A DNA stretch of 51,615 nucleotides from PVC group bacterium (GCA_903642295.1 CAHJWO010000002.1:1-51615); one strand, 5' to 3'. Numbered from the stretch's first letter, positions 33,144 to 43,141 are shown. The notes: generated by a model not told the origin, from the letters alone. A program made the numbers and translations.

Positions 33144-36100
33144 TCAGCAAAAATCGTGCGACTCGGCGTGCGCCTTGCCAGTGTGACACAGACCCTCGAT
33201 CTGCTCGGCCTTGATGTGGATGGTGCCCTCGGAAATCTGCACCGGGCCTTCGATCAGCAGGTAGGCTTCCTGGGTGATGGTCAGGCGCAATTTCTCGAAC
33301 AGGTCGGGTGCCACGATGGCGTTGGCGATCCCGGTCTCGTCTTCGAGGCTGATAAACACGAAGCCCTTGGCCGTGCCCGGACGCTGGCGACAGATCACGT
33401 TACCAGCGATGCGCACCGCCTGCCCGTCCTCGGCGTCGAGCAGATCGGTTGCGCTCCAGACACCCTCCGGCAGATGGGGCCGCAGCAGGGCCATCGCGTG
33501 CGGCCCCGTGGTCAGGTTCATGCCGTCGTAGTCGGCCTGTAACCGTTCGTCCGCGTCCATCGGAACCAAGGGCGAAGAGGTAGCATCCAGAGCAACGACT
33601 TGGTCGAAGAGGTCTGGTTCCTCCGCGCGGGGCGTTTCCACCGACCAGAGCGCGTCGCGCCGGTGACCTCCCAACGCATTCAACGCGCCCAGGGCTGCCA
33701 GTGTGCGCAGTTCGTCCCGGTCCAAGCTCACCCGAGTTAAGAAATCCTGCCGCGACCGGAACGGTTGGTTCCCGCGCACTTCGAGCAGAATCTCCGCGTG
33801 CTGCCGATTCAAGCCGTTGACCACGCAGAACCCCAGCCGTACCGCGTCATCCGAGGCTTCGATGGTGCAGGCCCACTCCGAGCGCACGACGCACACGGGC
33901 CGCGTCTTGATGCCGTGTCGGCGCGCGTCCTTGACCAGAGTCGCCGAGGAGTAGAATCCCATCGGTTGGTTGTTCAACAGACTCGCAAAGAACTCAGGAC
34001 CCCGGTGAACCTTCAACCACGCGCTGCCATACGCCAGGAGGGCAAAACTGAGCGCGTGCGACTCGGGGAAACCGTACAGGGCGAAGCCCTTGGTGGATTG
34101 GATGATGGCATCGACCGTCTCGGGCCGTATGCCCCGCTCCGCCATCCGCTCGCGCAGCTTAGCTTCCACCCGCGCCATGCGGTCGGGGCTGCGGTGAAAG
34201 CTCATGGCCCGGCGCAATTCCTCGGCCTCATCGCCGGAGAAGTCCGCCATGACCATGGCGATCTTGAGCACCTGCTCCTGGAAAAGCGGCACGCCAAGGG
34301 TCCGCTCCAGGATGGGGCGTAGCCGCTCGTCGTAGTACATGGGTTTCTCCTTGCCTGTGCGCCGTGCAAGGTAGGGATGGACGAGCTTTCCCTGGATCGG
34401 CCCCGGACGGATGATGGCGACCTCGATGGCTACATCGTAGAAGCAGCGCGGCTGCATCCGGGGCAAAGTGGCCATCTGCGCGCGGCTCTCGATTTGGAAG
34501 ACCCCGATGGTGTCGGCCCGGCACATGGCGTCGAAGGTCGCGGTGTCGTCCTTCGGGATCGTCGCCAAGTCCACCGGCTTCCCGCGTTCCCTGCACAGTT
34601 CGACCGTGTCCTGCAACACCGACATCATCCCGAGACCTAGCAGATCAACCTTGATGATCCCGAGGTCCGCGCAGTCCTCCTTGTCCCACTGGGCGACCAC
34701 CCTGCCCGGCATGGAAGCGTTCTCCAACGGCACGATGGAGTCGAGTTGGCCCTCGCAGATGATCATGCCCCCAGAGTGCTGGCCCAGGTGCCGGGGCAAG
34801 CCGTAGAGACGTGGGTAAAGCGAGAGCAAAGCTCCGGTGCGGGGATGACCGTTGGACAACCCCGCCTGGGCCACCTGTTCCTCCAGGTCCAGGGTGTGCG
34901 GAAAGTCTCCGCCCGCGAACAGGCGGGAGAATCGGTCCATGACCTCGCCCGGCAGGTTGAGCGCCTTGCCGATCTCGCGCATGGCGCTCTTGCCCCGGTA
35001 GGTAATCACATTCGCCGTCATAGCGGCCCCGTGGTGACCGTAGCGACGGTACACCTCCTGGATGACCTGTTCGCGCCGTTCGCCGGAGGGCAGGTCCAGG
35101 TCGATGTCCGGCCAGTCCTTGCGTCCTTCGGAGAGAAACCGCTCGAAGAGCAGGTTGCCGCCTACGGGATCAACGGCAGTGATGCCCAGGCTGTAGCACA
35201 CCGCACTGTTCGCCGCACTGCCCCGACCCTGGACCAGGATGCGGCTTTCCCGGGCGTAGTTGACCAAGTCCCAGACGATCAGGAAGTAGCCCGCGAACCC
35301 CAGCTTGTTGATAAGGTCGAGTTCGTGTCGAAGTTGCAGGAGCACCTTGCGGGTCAGCTTTCCGTAGCGTTCCCTGGCACCAGCAAGGGTCACGCGACGC
35401 AGACACTCGCCCATGTTCTCGCCCTCGGGCGTGCGGTAGCGGGGGAACTCGTAGCCCAGGTTGTCGAGGGAGAACTCCAACCGTTCTGCCAGACGCAACG
35501 TGTTCGTAATGGCATCTGGCCACTGGGCAAAGAGCCGCTGCATTTGCCGAGCACTTTTCAGGCAGCGCGCCCCGTTGAGACTGAGCAGTTGGCCCGCCAC
35601 GTCTAGAGGCGTGTGGAAGCGGGCGCAGGTCAGTACGTCGAGTACCTGCTGGCCTTCCGGCTCCGCGTAGAGCACCCCGTTAGTTGCCAGAATCGGCAAG
35701 CCAAATTCCCGGGCCAGCGCGACCGATGCTGCGAGGATGCGGTCTTCGATGCGCCAGAGGTGCCGCTGTAGCTCTACGAACAGATGACGGTGACCGAAGA
35801 TGCCCCGCAGGCAACGCAAGACTTCGCGACCGCCGTCCAGGTCGTCAAAGAGCAGGGCACGGAAAAGCGGGCCTTCCTCGTCGCCGGTCAGGCAGACCAA
35901 GCCCTCGGCGAACTCAGCCAATTCATCCCAGCGTACCGGGTGCTCGGCCTTGGTGCCACGGAGCTGGGCGCGCGTGATTAACCGGCACAGATTTCGGTAA
36001 CCCGTCCGGTTCTCGACTAGGACCGGCAGCACGCTATCGTCTTCCATCGTCAACTCGGCTCCGACGATGGGACGGATGCCATGCTCGCGAGCGGCGGCGA

Positions 36101-36260
36101 AGAATCGGGGCGCGCCGTAGACACCGTCCCGGTCCAGTACGGCCAGAGCAGGCAGGCCCAACTCCGCAGCACGCCAGGCAAGGTCTTCGGGCGCGGACGC
36201 CCCGCGCAGAAACGAAAACGCGCTGCGGGCGTGAAGTTCGACATATTCCATGAGCGGCAT
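33144..36260 (-). CDS. dnaE2: DnaE2, error-prone DNA polymerase III alpha subunit
   Basis: This 1038-residue C-family polymerase has a PHP domain (YVELHARSAFSFLRGASAPEDL at the N-terminus), palm motifs (RGSAANSAVCYSLGITAVDPV, WPDIDLDLPSGERREQV), the finger region and a C-terminal OB fold (AVRIAGNVICRQRPGTAKGFVFISLEDETG). DnaE2 (ImuC) copies damaged DNA with ImuB. It lies 9 bases after imuB in a lexA-controlled operon. Two ATGs are possible: 36260, or 36251 preceded at 9 bases by GAGAAGG. Residues 470-650 are duplicated as the fragment at 21903-22432. Confidence 0.96.
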   Translation of the reverse strand: MPLMEYVELHARSAFSFLRGASAPEDLAWRAAELGLPALAVLDRDGVYGAPRFFAAAREHGIRPIVGAELTMEDDSVLPVLVENRTGYRNLCRLITRAQLRGTKAEHPVRWDELAEFAEGLVCLTGDEEGPLFRALLFDDLDGGREVLRCLRGIFGHRHLFVELQRHLWRIEDRILAASVALAREFGLPILATNGVLYAEPEGQQVLDVLTCARFHTPLDVAGQLLSLNGARCLKSARQMQRLFAQWPDAITNTLRLAERLEFSLDNLGYEFPRYRTPEGENMGECLRRVTLAGARERYGKLTRKVLLQLRHELDLINKLGFAGYFLIVWDLVNYARESRILVQGRGSAANSAVCYSLGITAVDPVGGNLLFERFLSEGRKDWPDIDLDLPSGERREQVIQEVYRRYGHHGAAMTANVITYRGKSAMREIGKALNLPGEVMDRFSRLFAGGDFPHTLDLEEQVAQAGLSNGHPRTGALLSLYPRLYGLPRHLGQHSGGMIICEGQLDSIVPLENASMPGRVVAQWDKEDCADLGIIKVDLLGLGMMSVLQDTVELCRERGKPVDLATIPKDDTATFDAMCRADTIGVFQIESRAQMATLPRMQPRCFYDVAIEVAIIRPGPIQGKLVHPYLARRTGKEKPMYYDERLRPILERTLGVPLFQEQVLKIAMVMADFSGDEAEELRRAMSFHRSPDRMARVEAKLRERMAERGIRPETVDAIIQSTKGFALYGFPESHALSFALLAYGSAWLKVHRGPEFFASLLNNQPMGFYSSATLVKDARRHGIKTRPVCVVRSEWACTIEASDDAVRLGFCVVNGLNRQHAEILLEVRGNQPFRSRQDFLTRVSLDRDELRTLAALGALNALGGHRRDALWSVETPRAEEPDLFDQVVALDATSSPLVPMDADERLQADYDGMNLTTGPHAMALLRPHLPEGVWSATDLLDAEDGQAVRIAGNVICRQRPGTAKGFVFISLEDETGIANAIVAPDLFEKLRLTITQEAYLLIEGPVQISEGTIHIKAEQIEGLCHTGKAHAESHDFC

Positions 36261-36269
36261 CCTTCTCGA

Positions 36270-37730
36270 TCAGTCGTAGGTTCCCTCCAGGAACCAGCCC
36301 TCTGCCTGTCGGGATAGGCGGTAGAGACCGCCCTGGACGAGTTCCACGTCCCATTCCTCGCAGGTCCACCTGTCCGTTCCCCACCAGCCTCCCAGAAGCT
36401 GGTACGGTCCGCGCGCGGCGCGCACCGAACCTTTGATTACTCCTGACGTGACTTGGACCGGCGTGCGGCGGCTGACCTCCACGTAGATCGGTAACGGCGG
36501 ACGCAAGCGGCGCAGGGGCAGACCAAACGTCGGAGGTTCCCGGGAGGTCCCAGACTCCGGGAGGTGGAGAAAGTCCGGGGGGTCTAACCGAAAGGCGTTG
36601 GGTCGGTGGGTATCTTCCGGATAGCCGATCCCCGCACCCTGGACACCGAGCAGGGCATGTAGCCGCGCCAAGGTCTCACTAAAGCGGTTGGGATCGCGCA
36701 GGGCCGTCTCGAAAAGACCAAACTGTTCCCGCGAGGCCGGGGCAGGCGTCGCGGCAAGGTAGAGAGACTGGATCGACGCCGGGGCAGCAAAATTCTCCAG
36801 GTGGGTGTGCAGCACTCGAAAGAGCGTCTCGACGTTGTTCGTCGGTGCGGGGATTGTGAAGTGGCGGTGGTACTCCTTGCTGTCCTCGAAGCGCAACTTC
36901 AACGTCAGCGCGGCGGGTACCCGATAGATGGTTTCCAGGCGTAGGACCAGTTGGTCGAGGAAACGCCGGAGCACGAAGAGCAACGGCTCCAAGGTCTGGA
37001 CCTCGTACTCGAACTCCAAGCTCTCCTCGTACGACACGGGCAAGACCGCCAACCGCAGCAGTCGTTGCGAACGACCCGAGGCGCGTTCCCAAAGGGCGCG
37101 TCCTTCAGATCCGAGCCGCCGGGTCAACTCCTGCGGGGGGAGCGCGCCCAAAGCTCCGAGCGTCCCGATGCCCCACTTTTGGAGGACGGCCGCCGCGTGC
37201 GGGCTGAGGTCGAGAACCGTGACCGGCAAGTCGGCCAAGAAGGCCCGGGCATCGTGGACTACGAGCGACGGCTCTGCCGCGTGGGCAGCCAGCAGCGCGA
37301 GGTCCGGGTTGGCGGCGAAACCGATCTGCGCTTCCAGGTCGAGCCGGGCCAAGTGTTCGAGCAGGATTCCGGCCAGGGTTTCCGGGTCCGACCGGGCGTG
37401 GCGGATTTCAAAAGTGCTAACCCCATCGGCCGTCGCTTCAACCCAGGGTGAACACGAGAAAGCACTTTCCAGCAACGCCGTGGCAACCGTGGTTTCCTGC
37501 TCCAAAGAGCGCGTCAGCAAGCGCAGGGTGCCGCAACGGCCCAGGCCCTGGCTGGAAGTCATGCCGACTTGTACCCCGGCGGTCCGGGCGGCGGCGTTGC
37601 ACTGGAGGACGAAGGTCTTCCCTCCAGCGTCACCACCGAGCAACGCAACCGGGCCGGTGAGGCGAATCTCGGGTTGGTGACGAAGCACCGTTTGCAGGCC
37701 GAAATTCGGCAACAGGATGACTCCAAACAT
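36270..37730 (-). CDS. imuB: ImuB, Y-family-like polymerase subunit of the mutasome
   Basis: This 486-residue protein carries a Y-family palm/finger/little-finger layout (helix-hairpin-helix region LQKWGIGTLGALGALPPQELTRRLG). It lacks the complete acidic catalytic set at the N-terminus (FGVILLPNFGLQTV where active enzymes have D-x-D-x-F), as in other ImuB proteins. ImuB bridges ImuA, DnaE2 and the sliding clamp. It lies between imuA (39 bases upstream) and dnaE2 (9 bases downstream). Confidence 0.93.
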   Translation of the reverse strand: MFGVILLPNFGLQTVLRHQPEIRLTGPVALLGGDAGGKTFVLQCNAAARTAGVQVGMTSSQGLGRCGTLRLLTRSLEQETTVATALLESAFSCSPWVEATADGVSTFEIRHARSDPETLAGILLEHLARLDLEAQIGFAANPDLALLAAHAAEPSLVVHDARAFLADLPVTVLDLSPHAAAVLQKWGIGTLGALGALPPQELTRRLGSEGRALWERASGRSQRLLRLAVLPVSYEESLEFEYEVQTLEPLLFVLRRFLDQLVLRLETIYRVPAALTLKLRFEDSKEYHRHFTIPAPTNNVETLFRVLHTHLENFAAPASIQSLYLAATPAPASREQFGLFETALRDPNRFSETLARLHALLGVQGAGIGYPEDTHRPNAFRLDPPDFLHLPESGTSREPPTFGLPLRRLRPPLPIYVEVSRRTPVQVTSGVIKGSVRAARGPYQLLGGWWGTDRWTCEEWDVELVQGGLYRLSRQAEGWFLEGTYD

Positions 37731-37769
37731 CGGTGCTTCCTAGGTTTGTAATCCGTTGGTCTTCTTGTC

Positions 37770-38417
37770 CTAAGCGATCCGCTGGATGTGTTCTTCCTGG
37801 CCCCGGACGAGTTCGACATGCAGTCGCCCGAGCAGGTCCTGTTGGCGGCAATCGAAGGCGTTCAGACCAAATCGCGCCGTGAGCATCAAACGTGGACGCG
37901 CGCCCCTGACCAGAGGCTGGCGGGTCAGGACGACGAAAGCCGTGGTGGTCGGTTCAACGACACGTTGGAGACGGTACCAACTACTCGCTGAGATTCTACG
38001 GGTCTCGTCGGTAGAAACCGACCGCAGGTCCAGCACGACGAGATTCAGGTTGCCATCGCGCAAGATCAGGTCGGCGGCCTGGACCGTCTTGGCCGCCGTT
38101 GGGCTGCGGACCCACAGGAGCCGAGATAAAGCAGATCTGGGCACTCCAGCAATGTCGAAGGCGTCGCCCCCATCAATCAAGGCGAGGAGTCCACGCCGTT
38201 GGTGCGTCGCGCGAATCAAGGTCGCCAACAACAGGCCGCTACCCGCCTGCCCGACGACCTCGGTCATGCCGCCCAAAGGCAACCCCCCCTGCAACGCCAC
38301 GTCTAGCGGCGCAACTTCGGTCGGCAAATAGCCCGTGGTTTTTTGTGGGATCGCCGGGTATTTCGCCGCAAGTAGCTCCCTTAGCTCAATGATTTTGGAC
38401 GAGGAAGGCGACGGCAT
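37770..38417 (-). CDS. imuA: ImuA, RecA-like accessory protein of the mutasome
   Basis: This 215-residue protein of the ImuA/SulA-RecA-like family has GLPLGGMTEVVGQAGSGLLLATLIRATHQ near a Walker-A-like loop and a RecA-like strand (LNLVVLDLRSV). ImuA is required with ImuB and DnaE2 for damage-induced mutagenesis. It is the first gene of imuA-imuB-dnaE2, with a LexA operator 30 bases upstream of the ATG. Confidence 0.9.
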   Translation of the reverse strand: MPSPSSSKIIELRELLAAKYPAIPQKTTGYLPTEVAPLDVALQGGLPLGGMTEVVGQAGSGLLLATLIRATHQRRGLLALIDGGDAFDIAGVPRSALSRLLWVRSPTAAKTVQAADLILRDGNLNLVVLDLRSVSTDETRRISASSWYRLQRVVEPTTTAFVVLTRQPLVRGARPRLMLTARFGLNAFDCRQQDLLGRLHVELVRGQEEHIQRIA

Positions 38418-38446
38418 TTACGACCGCCGATACCACACGTTCAACA

Positions 38447-38465
38447 ACTGTTCAAGTTGAACAGT
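38447..38465. promoter_or_regulatory. LexA operator of imuA-imuB-dnaE2
   Basis: ACTGTTC-AAGTT-GAACAGT is a perfect palindrome (7-5-7) located between the lexA stop and the imuA start. The same ACTGTTC-N5-GAACAGT occurs in front of lexA. Two matching copies upstream of lexA and a mutasome operon identify it as the local SOS box. Confidence 0.9.
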
Positions 38466-38471
38466 ATGGAA

Positions 38472-39104
38472 CTATTCTTCGTTCCGGTCCGGCTCGCAGC
38501 CCGAAAAATTGCGCTGCAAATGCACGAGCACGCCCTGAATCAGAAGTTCCTGGACTGGGAGCAGATCGGAGTACCGGGGGTTCGCCGCCCGCAGAAAACG
38601 CTTGCCCCCACGCTCCACGAGCCGTTTGAGGGTGGTCTCGCCGTCGATCAAGGCCGCCACCACTTTGCCCAGTTGCGGCTCGCAGTTAGCGTGTAGGACG
38701 GCTAGGTCGCCATCTAAGATATTGGCCTCGATCATAGAGTCGCCACGCACATGGGTGGCGAAGAGGTGGGCGTCCTCGGACACCCCAATGGCAAGGCGAT
38801 CCACCGCTACGTACCCGTTAGGCTGCTGCTCGATCAGTTCAGGGATGCCTGCCGGTATCGTGCCGAAAACCGGCACATGAACAATTTCCAGCCGGGGAGG
38901 CGATGTGGTGACCGCCCGCGCCTTGCGCGGTTTTTTGCCGAGCGCACCCTTGCGTTCCAGAGCGTTGATATGGTCCACCGCCGCCGTCTGGCTCTTGAAA
39001 CCGAAGTGCTGCTGGACTTCACGGGTAGTCGGTCCCACGCCGCGCTTAAGCTCCGTGCGGCGAATGAAATCGAGAACGTCCTGCTGGCGGGAGGTGAGGG
39101 CCAT
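38472..39104 (-). CDS. lexA: LexA repressor
   Basis: This 210-residue SOS repressor has a N-terminal winged helix (ALTSRQQDVLDFIRRTELKRGVGPTTREVQQHFGFKSQTAAVDHINALERKGAL). The self-cleavage site Ala85-Gly86 (TIPAGIP) and the Ser123 (GDSM) / Lys160 (TTLK) dyad are intact, so RecA-triggered autocleavage should work. ATG 39104 is chosen because the operator begins at the next base; an upstream open stretch has no family match. It sits directly upstream of, and co-directional with, imuA-imuB-dnaE2. Confidence 0.95.
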   Translation of the reverse strand: MALTSRQQDVLDFIRRTELKRGVGPTTREVQQHFGFKSQTAAVDHINALERKGALGKKPRKARAVTTSPPRLEIVHVPVFGTIPAGIPELIEQQPNGYVAVDRLAIGVSEDAHLFATHVRGDSMIEANILDGDLAVLHANCEPQLGKVVAALIDGETTLKRLVERGGKRFLRAANPRYSDLLPVQELLIQGVLVHLQRNFSGCEPDRNEE

Positions 39105-39123
39105 ACTGTTCAAAAGGAACAGT
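39105..39123. promoter_or_regulatory. LexA operator of lexA, abutting the start codon
   Basis: ACTGTTC-AAAAG-GAACAGT has the same arms and spacing as the box at 38447. Its inner edge touches the lexA ATG, so repression would block initiation very close to the start codon and the transcript would have almost no leader. Confidence 0.9.
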
Positions 39124-39281
39124 CTATCAACCGGCATAATTTCACAAATGGAATCAGAGACAAATTGTCATCAGGACCTGCGGGAAGCCCATCCATCACG
39201 CGTGTACACCAAGGCAGAGTCGGGAATCTCATCAAAACAGGGGCATTTTTCGTTCGCCGACAGCAGTAAAATTCGGACATC

Positions 39282-40331
39282 ATGCGGCAAATGAGCATTG
39301 GCTTGGCAAGCATACTTCCAAATATCGCGGTGGGAGGGTTGAATGGTACGGGCTTCCTGTTCGGTGCTGGAACCTCTTGCGAAGCTGGTTATCCCATGAT
39401 GCCGCAGCTTACGCGCGAAGTGATCACGGGACTTGATGCCAACCAACGAAAACTGCTCGATGATTCGCTTGTAAGCGCAGGCCAACCGTACAATCCGCTG
39501 AAATCTGAGCCGAATATAGAGCAAATTGCAGATTTGGTGATTGCTCACCTGACGAATACCGGAGACCCACGTTTCGGACTATTAGAGGCCCGTATCAGGG
39601 AACTAATCTTGGAGCGTATTCTCGCTGTTGCATCTCCAAACATAAACCATCATTGCCGCTTTTTTGAGGCACTGAAAAAACGAGCGTTTGGGCAGCCTTG
39701 TTGTATTTGGATTTTCACCACGAATTACGATTTACTGTTTGAAACGGCTGCTGCACGGTGCGGAGTCAGAGTCGAAAATGGATTTTGTGGAACTATTGAG
39801 AGGTTTTTTAACCCCGAGCATCTCAAAAGCTGTTCGGGATCACACGATGGGAAGCGGTTTCATGAAGGGGCTGAACTCACAGTTAAACTTGTGAAGTTGC
39901 ATGGATCTATCTCGTGGACTGTGGAAAATGCAAAATTCTACGAAAGACACCCCGCCGCTCTTCTCCCGACCGAAAAGCGTGTGATCATTTTGCCACGTCG
40001 GAAAAAGGTCATGGATACGCTTGCGCCACCGTATGATTCTCTTTTTACGCAAACTAGCAAGGTGCTGGGGGCTGAATGTAAATATCTCGTTAGTTGTGGA
40101 TTTAGCTTCGGAGACGAACATATCAACTCACAAATATTGCTCCCGATCATGGAAGCGAAAGCCTGTCGGCTTTTCGCGCTTAGCCAATATGAAACGGATG
40201 GGTTAGCGCCATTTAAACCGATGCCGAACTTTTTTGGTGGCTTTGAAACACACTTACATCATTCCAGAAATAAAGTTCTAGGGACAACAGATTACTGGAA
40301 GTTCAGCAGATTTGTAAGCCTCTTCGATTAA
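39282..40331 (+). CDS. SIR2-family NADase of a SIR2-HerA defence system
   Basis: This 349-residue SIR2-like protein has the NAD-binding motifs FGAGTSCEAG (28-32 region), IFTTNYDLLFE (TTNYD 146-150) and KLHGSISW (His207). In defence systems such proteins deplete NAD+ on phage infection. The HerA ATPase gene follows after 8 bases, the classic two-gene arrangement. ATG 39282 or 39291. Codon use and AT content are somewhat higher than in the neighbouring SOS cassette, consistent with separate acquisition. Confidence 0.9.
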   Translation: MRQMSIGLASILPNIAVGGLNGTGFLFGAGTSCEAGYPMMPQLTREVITGLDANQRKLLDDSLVSAGQPYNPLKSEPNIEQIADLVIAHLTNTGDPRFGLLEARIRELILERILAVASPNINHHCRFFEALKKRAFGQPCCIWIFTTNYDLLFETAAARCGVRVENGFCGTIERFFNPEHLKSCSGSHDGKRFHEGAELTVKLVKLHGSISWTVENAKFYERHPAALLPTEKRVIILPRRKKVMDTLAPPYDSLFTQTSKVLGAECKYLVSCGFSFGDEHINSQILLPIMEAKACRLFALSQYETDGLAPFKPMPNFFGGFETHLHHSRNKVLGTTDYWKFSRFVSLFD

Positions 40332-40339
40332 AAAATACT

Positions 40340-42067
40340 ATGGACGACTATATTATTGGAAAAGTCGTGGGAGTTACAGGTGACGAAATCGTCGTCACCC
40401 TTATTGACCACGAACGATCGGTGGAGACTGAACGCGGCGTACCCGATTCAATGGCTGTAAACTTGTCCACCGATGAGGGGCCAACGCCAATACTGATCGG
40501 ACAACCGGGGAGCTTCGTCGCCATTGCGCTACCAGTGGGCAAGCTCTTATGTATGGTAACGGGTATTGAAATGAAAGAGAGTAAGATTGCTCAGGCGGAA
40601 TCACGCGATGCTCAAGCGGACGGTATAATTTTTCTCGACCGCACCTCGCGCGGCCTTTTGACTATCCCGGTGGGTACGATTGGCATGAACGGCAGGTTCG
40701 AGAGAGGAACCGATGTTCTCCCGACAGTTAATGCGCCCGTTTCGGCAGTCACACCTTCCTTAATTAATGACGTGTATGCCAGTTATGCCGAAGGCGAATT
40801 TGCAATTGGTAGGCTGTCTCTACTGCCAACACAACAAGCAAAAATCAATCTTGACGCGTTTCTCACACGCCATGCAGCTATCCTTGGACAAACTGGGGGA
40901 GGAAAATCTTGGACTGTGGCGTCGCTGATCCAAAAGATGTGCGCTTTTCCTCAGGCGACCATTGTGCTTTTTGATTTGCACGGCGAATACACGACCGCCT
41001 TTGGTGACACTGCGGACGTGATTTCCGCCAGCAACCTTGAACTGCCATATTGGCTCATGAACTCCGAAGAAATACTCGGACTGATGGTTGATAGGAGCGA
41101 GGCAGCCGCGCCAAACCAGATCGCTCAGTTCAAAGAGATATTGCAGAATGTAAAAGAACACCACGCGGAGAATAAGGCTCTCGGGTTGAAGAAAATCACC
41201 ATTGATACGCCAGTGTACTTTGACTTTGCCGAAATCTTGGCAAGGTTCAGAGCACTTGATACGCAAATGGTTTCAGGTGAAAAGGGTAAGGATAAGCAAG
41301 GACCTCTGTTTGGTCAGTTCACCCGTCTCCTTATGCGAGTCGATTCGCGTCTTAATGACCGACGGTACGATTTAATTTTCAAACCGAAGACATACAATAC
41401 GAGCGCATCTATGGAAGACCTGTTCCGCCGCTTGCTTGGCGAAACAGCGTCGGCAAGAAAGAAAGCTGTTGTAATTGATTTAAGTCCCGTACCTTTTGAT
41501 GTACGCTCCTCTGTAATCTCCTTGATCCTACGATGCCTGTTCGATTTTGCGTACTGGCATCGTCGGGTTCACACCACGCGATTCCCAATCGCTGTGTTTG
41601 CAGATGAAGCACACATTTACTTGAGCGATGGGGACCGGACCACCGAGGCTGCAAAGCACTCTGCTGAGAGAATCGCCAAAGAGGGTCGTAAGTACGGGAT
41701 TAGCTTGACGGTGATTAGTCAACGCCCGAGGGAAGTATCCGCAACAATTCTGTCCCAGTGCAACAGCTTCCTCTGCCTTCGGATTTCTAACCCTGACGAT
41801 CAATCGTACGTCAAGAACTTACTGCCGGATTCCGTACGTGGAATTGCCAGCATGTTTTCAACTTTGCGCCGAGGCGAAAGTATCCTTCTCGGCGATTCGG
41901 TAATGATGCCAACTCGGATTCGGATTGACCCGCCGAATCCTGCTCCTCTCAGCGACGACGCATCGTTCTACAAAAGTTGGAACGAGGCTCCGAAGGATGT
42001 GGATTTTGCCAAGGTACTCCATGCATGGCGTTCACAGGAGGTATCTGCCACGCCCACGACTTGCTAA
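40340..42067 (+). CDS. herA: HerA-family hexameric ATPase of a SIR2-HerA defence system
   Basis: This 575-residue protein begins with a HAS-barrel-like domain (IIGKVVGVTGDEIVVTL). The FtsK/HerA core has Walker A GQTGGGKS (183-190), the DLHGEY strand, and Walker B VFADEAHIYL followed by EGRKYGISLTVISQRPREVS. Together with SIR2 it forms a complex that senses phage DNA and controls NAD+ or DNA degradation. It is intact and full length. Confidence 0.93.
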   Translation: MDDYIIGKVVGVTGDEIVVTLIDHERSVETERGVPDSMAVNLSTDEGPTPILIGQPGSFVAIALPVGKLLCMVTGIEMKESKIAQAESRDAQADGIIFLDRTSRGLLTIPVGTIGMNGRFERGTDVLPTVNAPVSAVTPSLINDVYASYAEGEFAIGRLSLLPTQQAKINLDAFLTRHAAILGQTGGGKSWTVASLIQKMCAFPQATIVLFDLHGEYTTAFGDTADVISASNLELPYWLMNSEEILGLMVDRSEAAAPNQIAQFKEILQNVKEHHAENKALGLKKITIDTPVYFDFAEILARFRALDTQMVSGEKGKDKQGPLFGQFTRLLMRVDSRLNDRRYDLIFKPKTYNTSASMEDLFRRLLGETASARKKAVVIDLSPVPFDVRSSVISLILRCLFDFAYWHRRVHTTRFPIAVFADEAHIYLSDGDRTTEAAKHSAERIAKEGRKYGISLTVISQRPREVSATILSQCNSFLCLRISNPDDQSYVKNLLPDSVRGIASMFSTLRRGESILLGDSVMMPTRIRIDPPNPAPLSDDASFYKSWNEAPKDVDFAKVLHAWRSQEVSATPTTC

Positions 42068-42152
42068 GCACAGCTTTGAGGAGAGTAGCAAAAAATTCGC
42101 TTCTCTAGAACAGTGTCCCCTGCTTGCGTGGTTCCTCCGGGAGTTTGCTGCC

Positions 42153-42949
42153 CTAACCGAGCTTGCGGCGGAGCCTTTCGGCAGCCACCGGGGCAAAATC
42201 GCGGGCGTTGTTGTTAAAAACGACATGGACTTCGTCGGCCTCCCTAGCGAGGCCGAGCGCACGTTCAGACACCTCGGCGATCTCCGCGTCGCTGTATTCG
42301 TAGTGGAACCGCTCGGCCACCGTCCTACCGGTCAGGTATGCCTTCGCGTCGCGCCCGTGGAGACGCAGGTACGCCAGCCGCCCGTCCGTGATCTCGTCCA
42401 CGGCAGGCATGATGGTGAAATGCTTACCGTCTGCCGGTGGGCGGTCCGTGCTCGCCAGCGTCACGCCGAGATCGCGCAGAAAGCCTGTGGTTTCCCCCAG
42501 GTGCCGGACGTTGAGCCAGTCGTGGTGGCGGAGTTCAAGCACAACCCGGCGTGGATTTCCTCCCTTGCCCCTTAGCTGACGGAGCAACGGTTCGAGTGCG
42601 GTTAGGTCCGCTGTTCGTGGCGCGAAGCCCGGCGTCATCTGCAAGAGCAACGCTCCGAGTTTGCCCGCTTGCTCCAAGGGCTTGAGTTCGTCCAGAAAAC
42701 GGGCGGCGAGTGCATGTTCCAACTCCGGGGTGAGGATCACATTGCCACGGTCGGTTACCTCGATCTCCTCGCGGAGATCAGCGGGCAGGGCTTCCACCTT
42801 CGTGGCGTGACGCGAAAGCAGCTTGTGACATTTCACGGCAACTGCTGCGCGACGGGCAAGCCTTTTGGATACCACTCAGCTTTGACGAACTCCGGCTCGC
42901 TCCAGGAAGCGGTGCCCACGCGAATCGTGGCAGGGGGAGATTTTCTCAT
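42153..42949 (-). pseudogene. DUF72 (YecE-like) gene with internal deletion
   Basis: The C-terminal 240 residues are a good DUF72 protein (KCHKLLSRHATK...LELRHHDWL...YLRLHGRD...VFNNNARDFAP). The true N-terminus is also present upstream in another frame (RVGTASWSEPEFVKAEWYPKGLPVAQQLP, from ATG 42949). The roughly 35 residues that should join the two are missing, with a frame change. The gene is therefore broken. Confidence 0.82.
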
Positions 42950-42993
42950 GTTGACGAAATCTATCAATAACGTACTTCATCCCCTCATGATTC

Positions 42994-43088
42994 TACAATC
43001 TGACGAGGTAGCCGATTTGCCGACGCCCCAACCGTGGTAACAGGTAGGTCCCGATGTGTCCGCTTGCGCCGATGATCACAACTCGCAT
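42994..43088 (-). pseudogene. N-terminal stub of a NAD-dependent epimerase/reductase
   Basis: Only 31 codons remain: a Rossmann start MRVVIIGASGHIGTYLLPRL followed by a stop. It is typical of an NAD(P)-binding sugar epimerase gene cut short, lying right before the broken DUF72 gene. Confidence 0.7.
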
Positions 43089-43141
43089 GAGAACCTCACG
43101 GTTCGCAGGCTTAACAAAATGGAGAAGGGACACCCCTGCGT

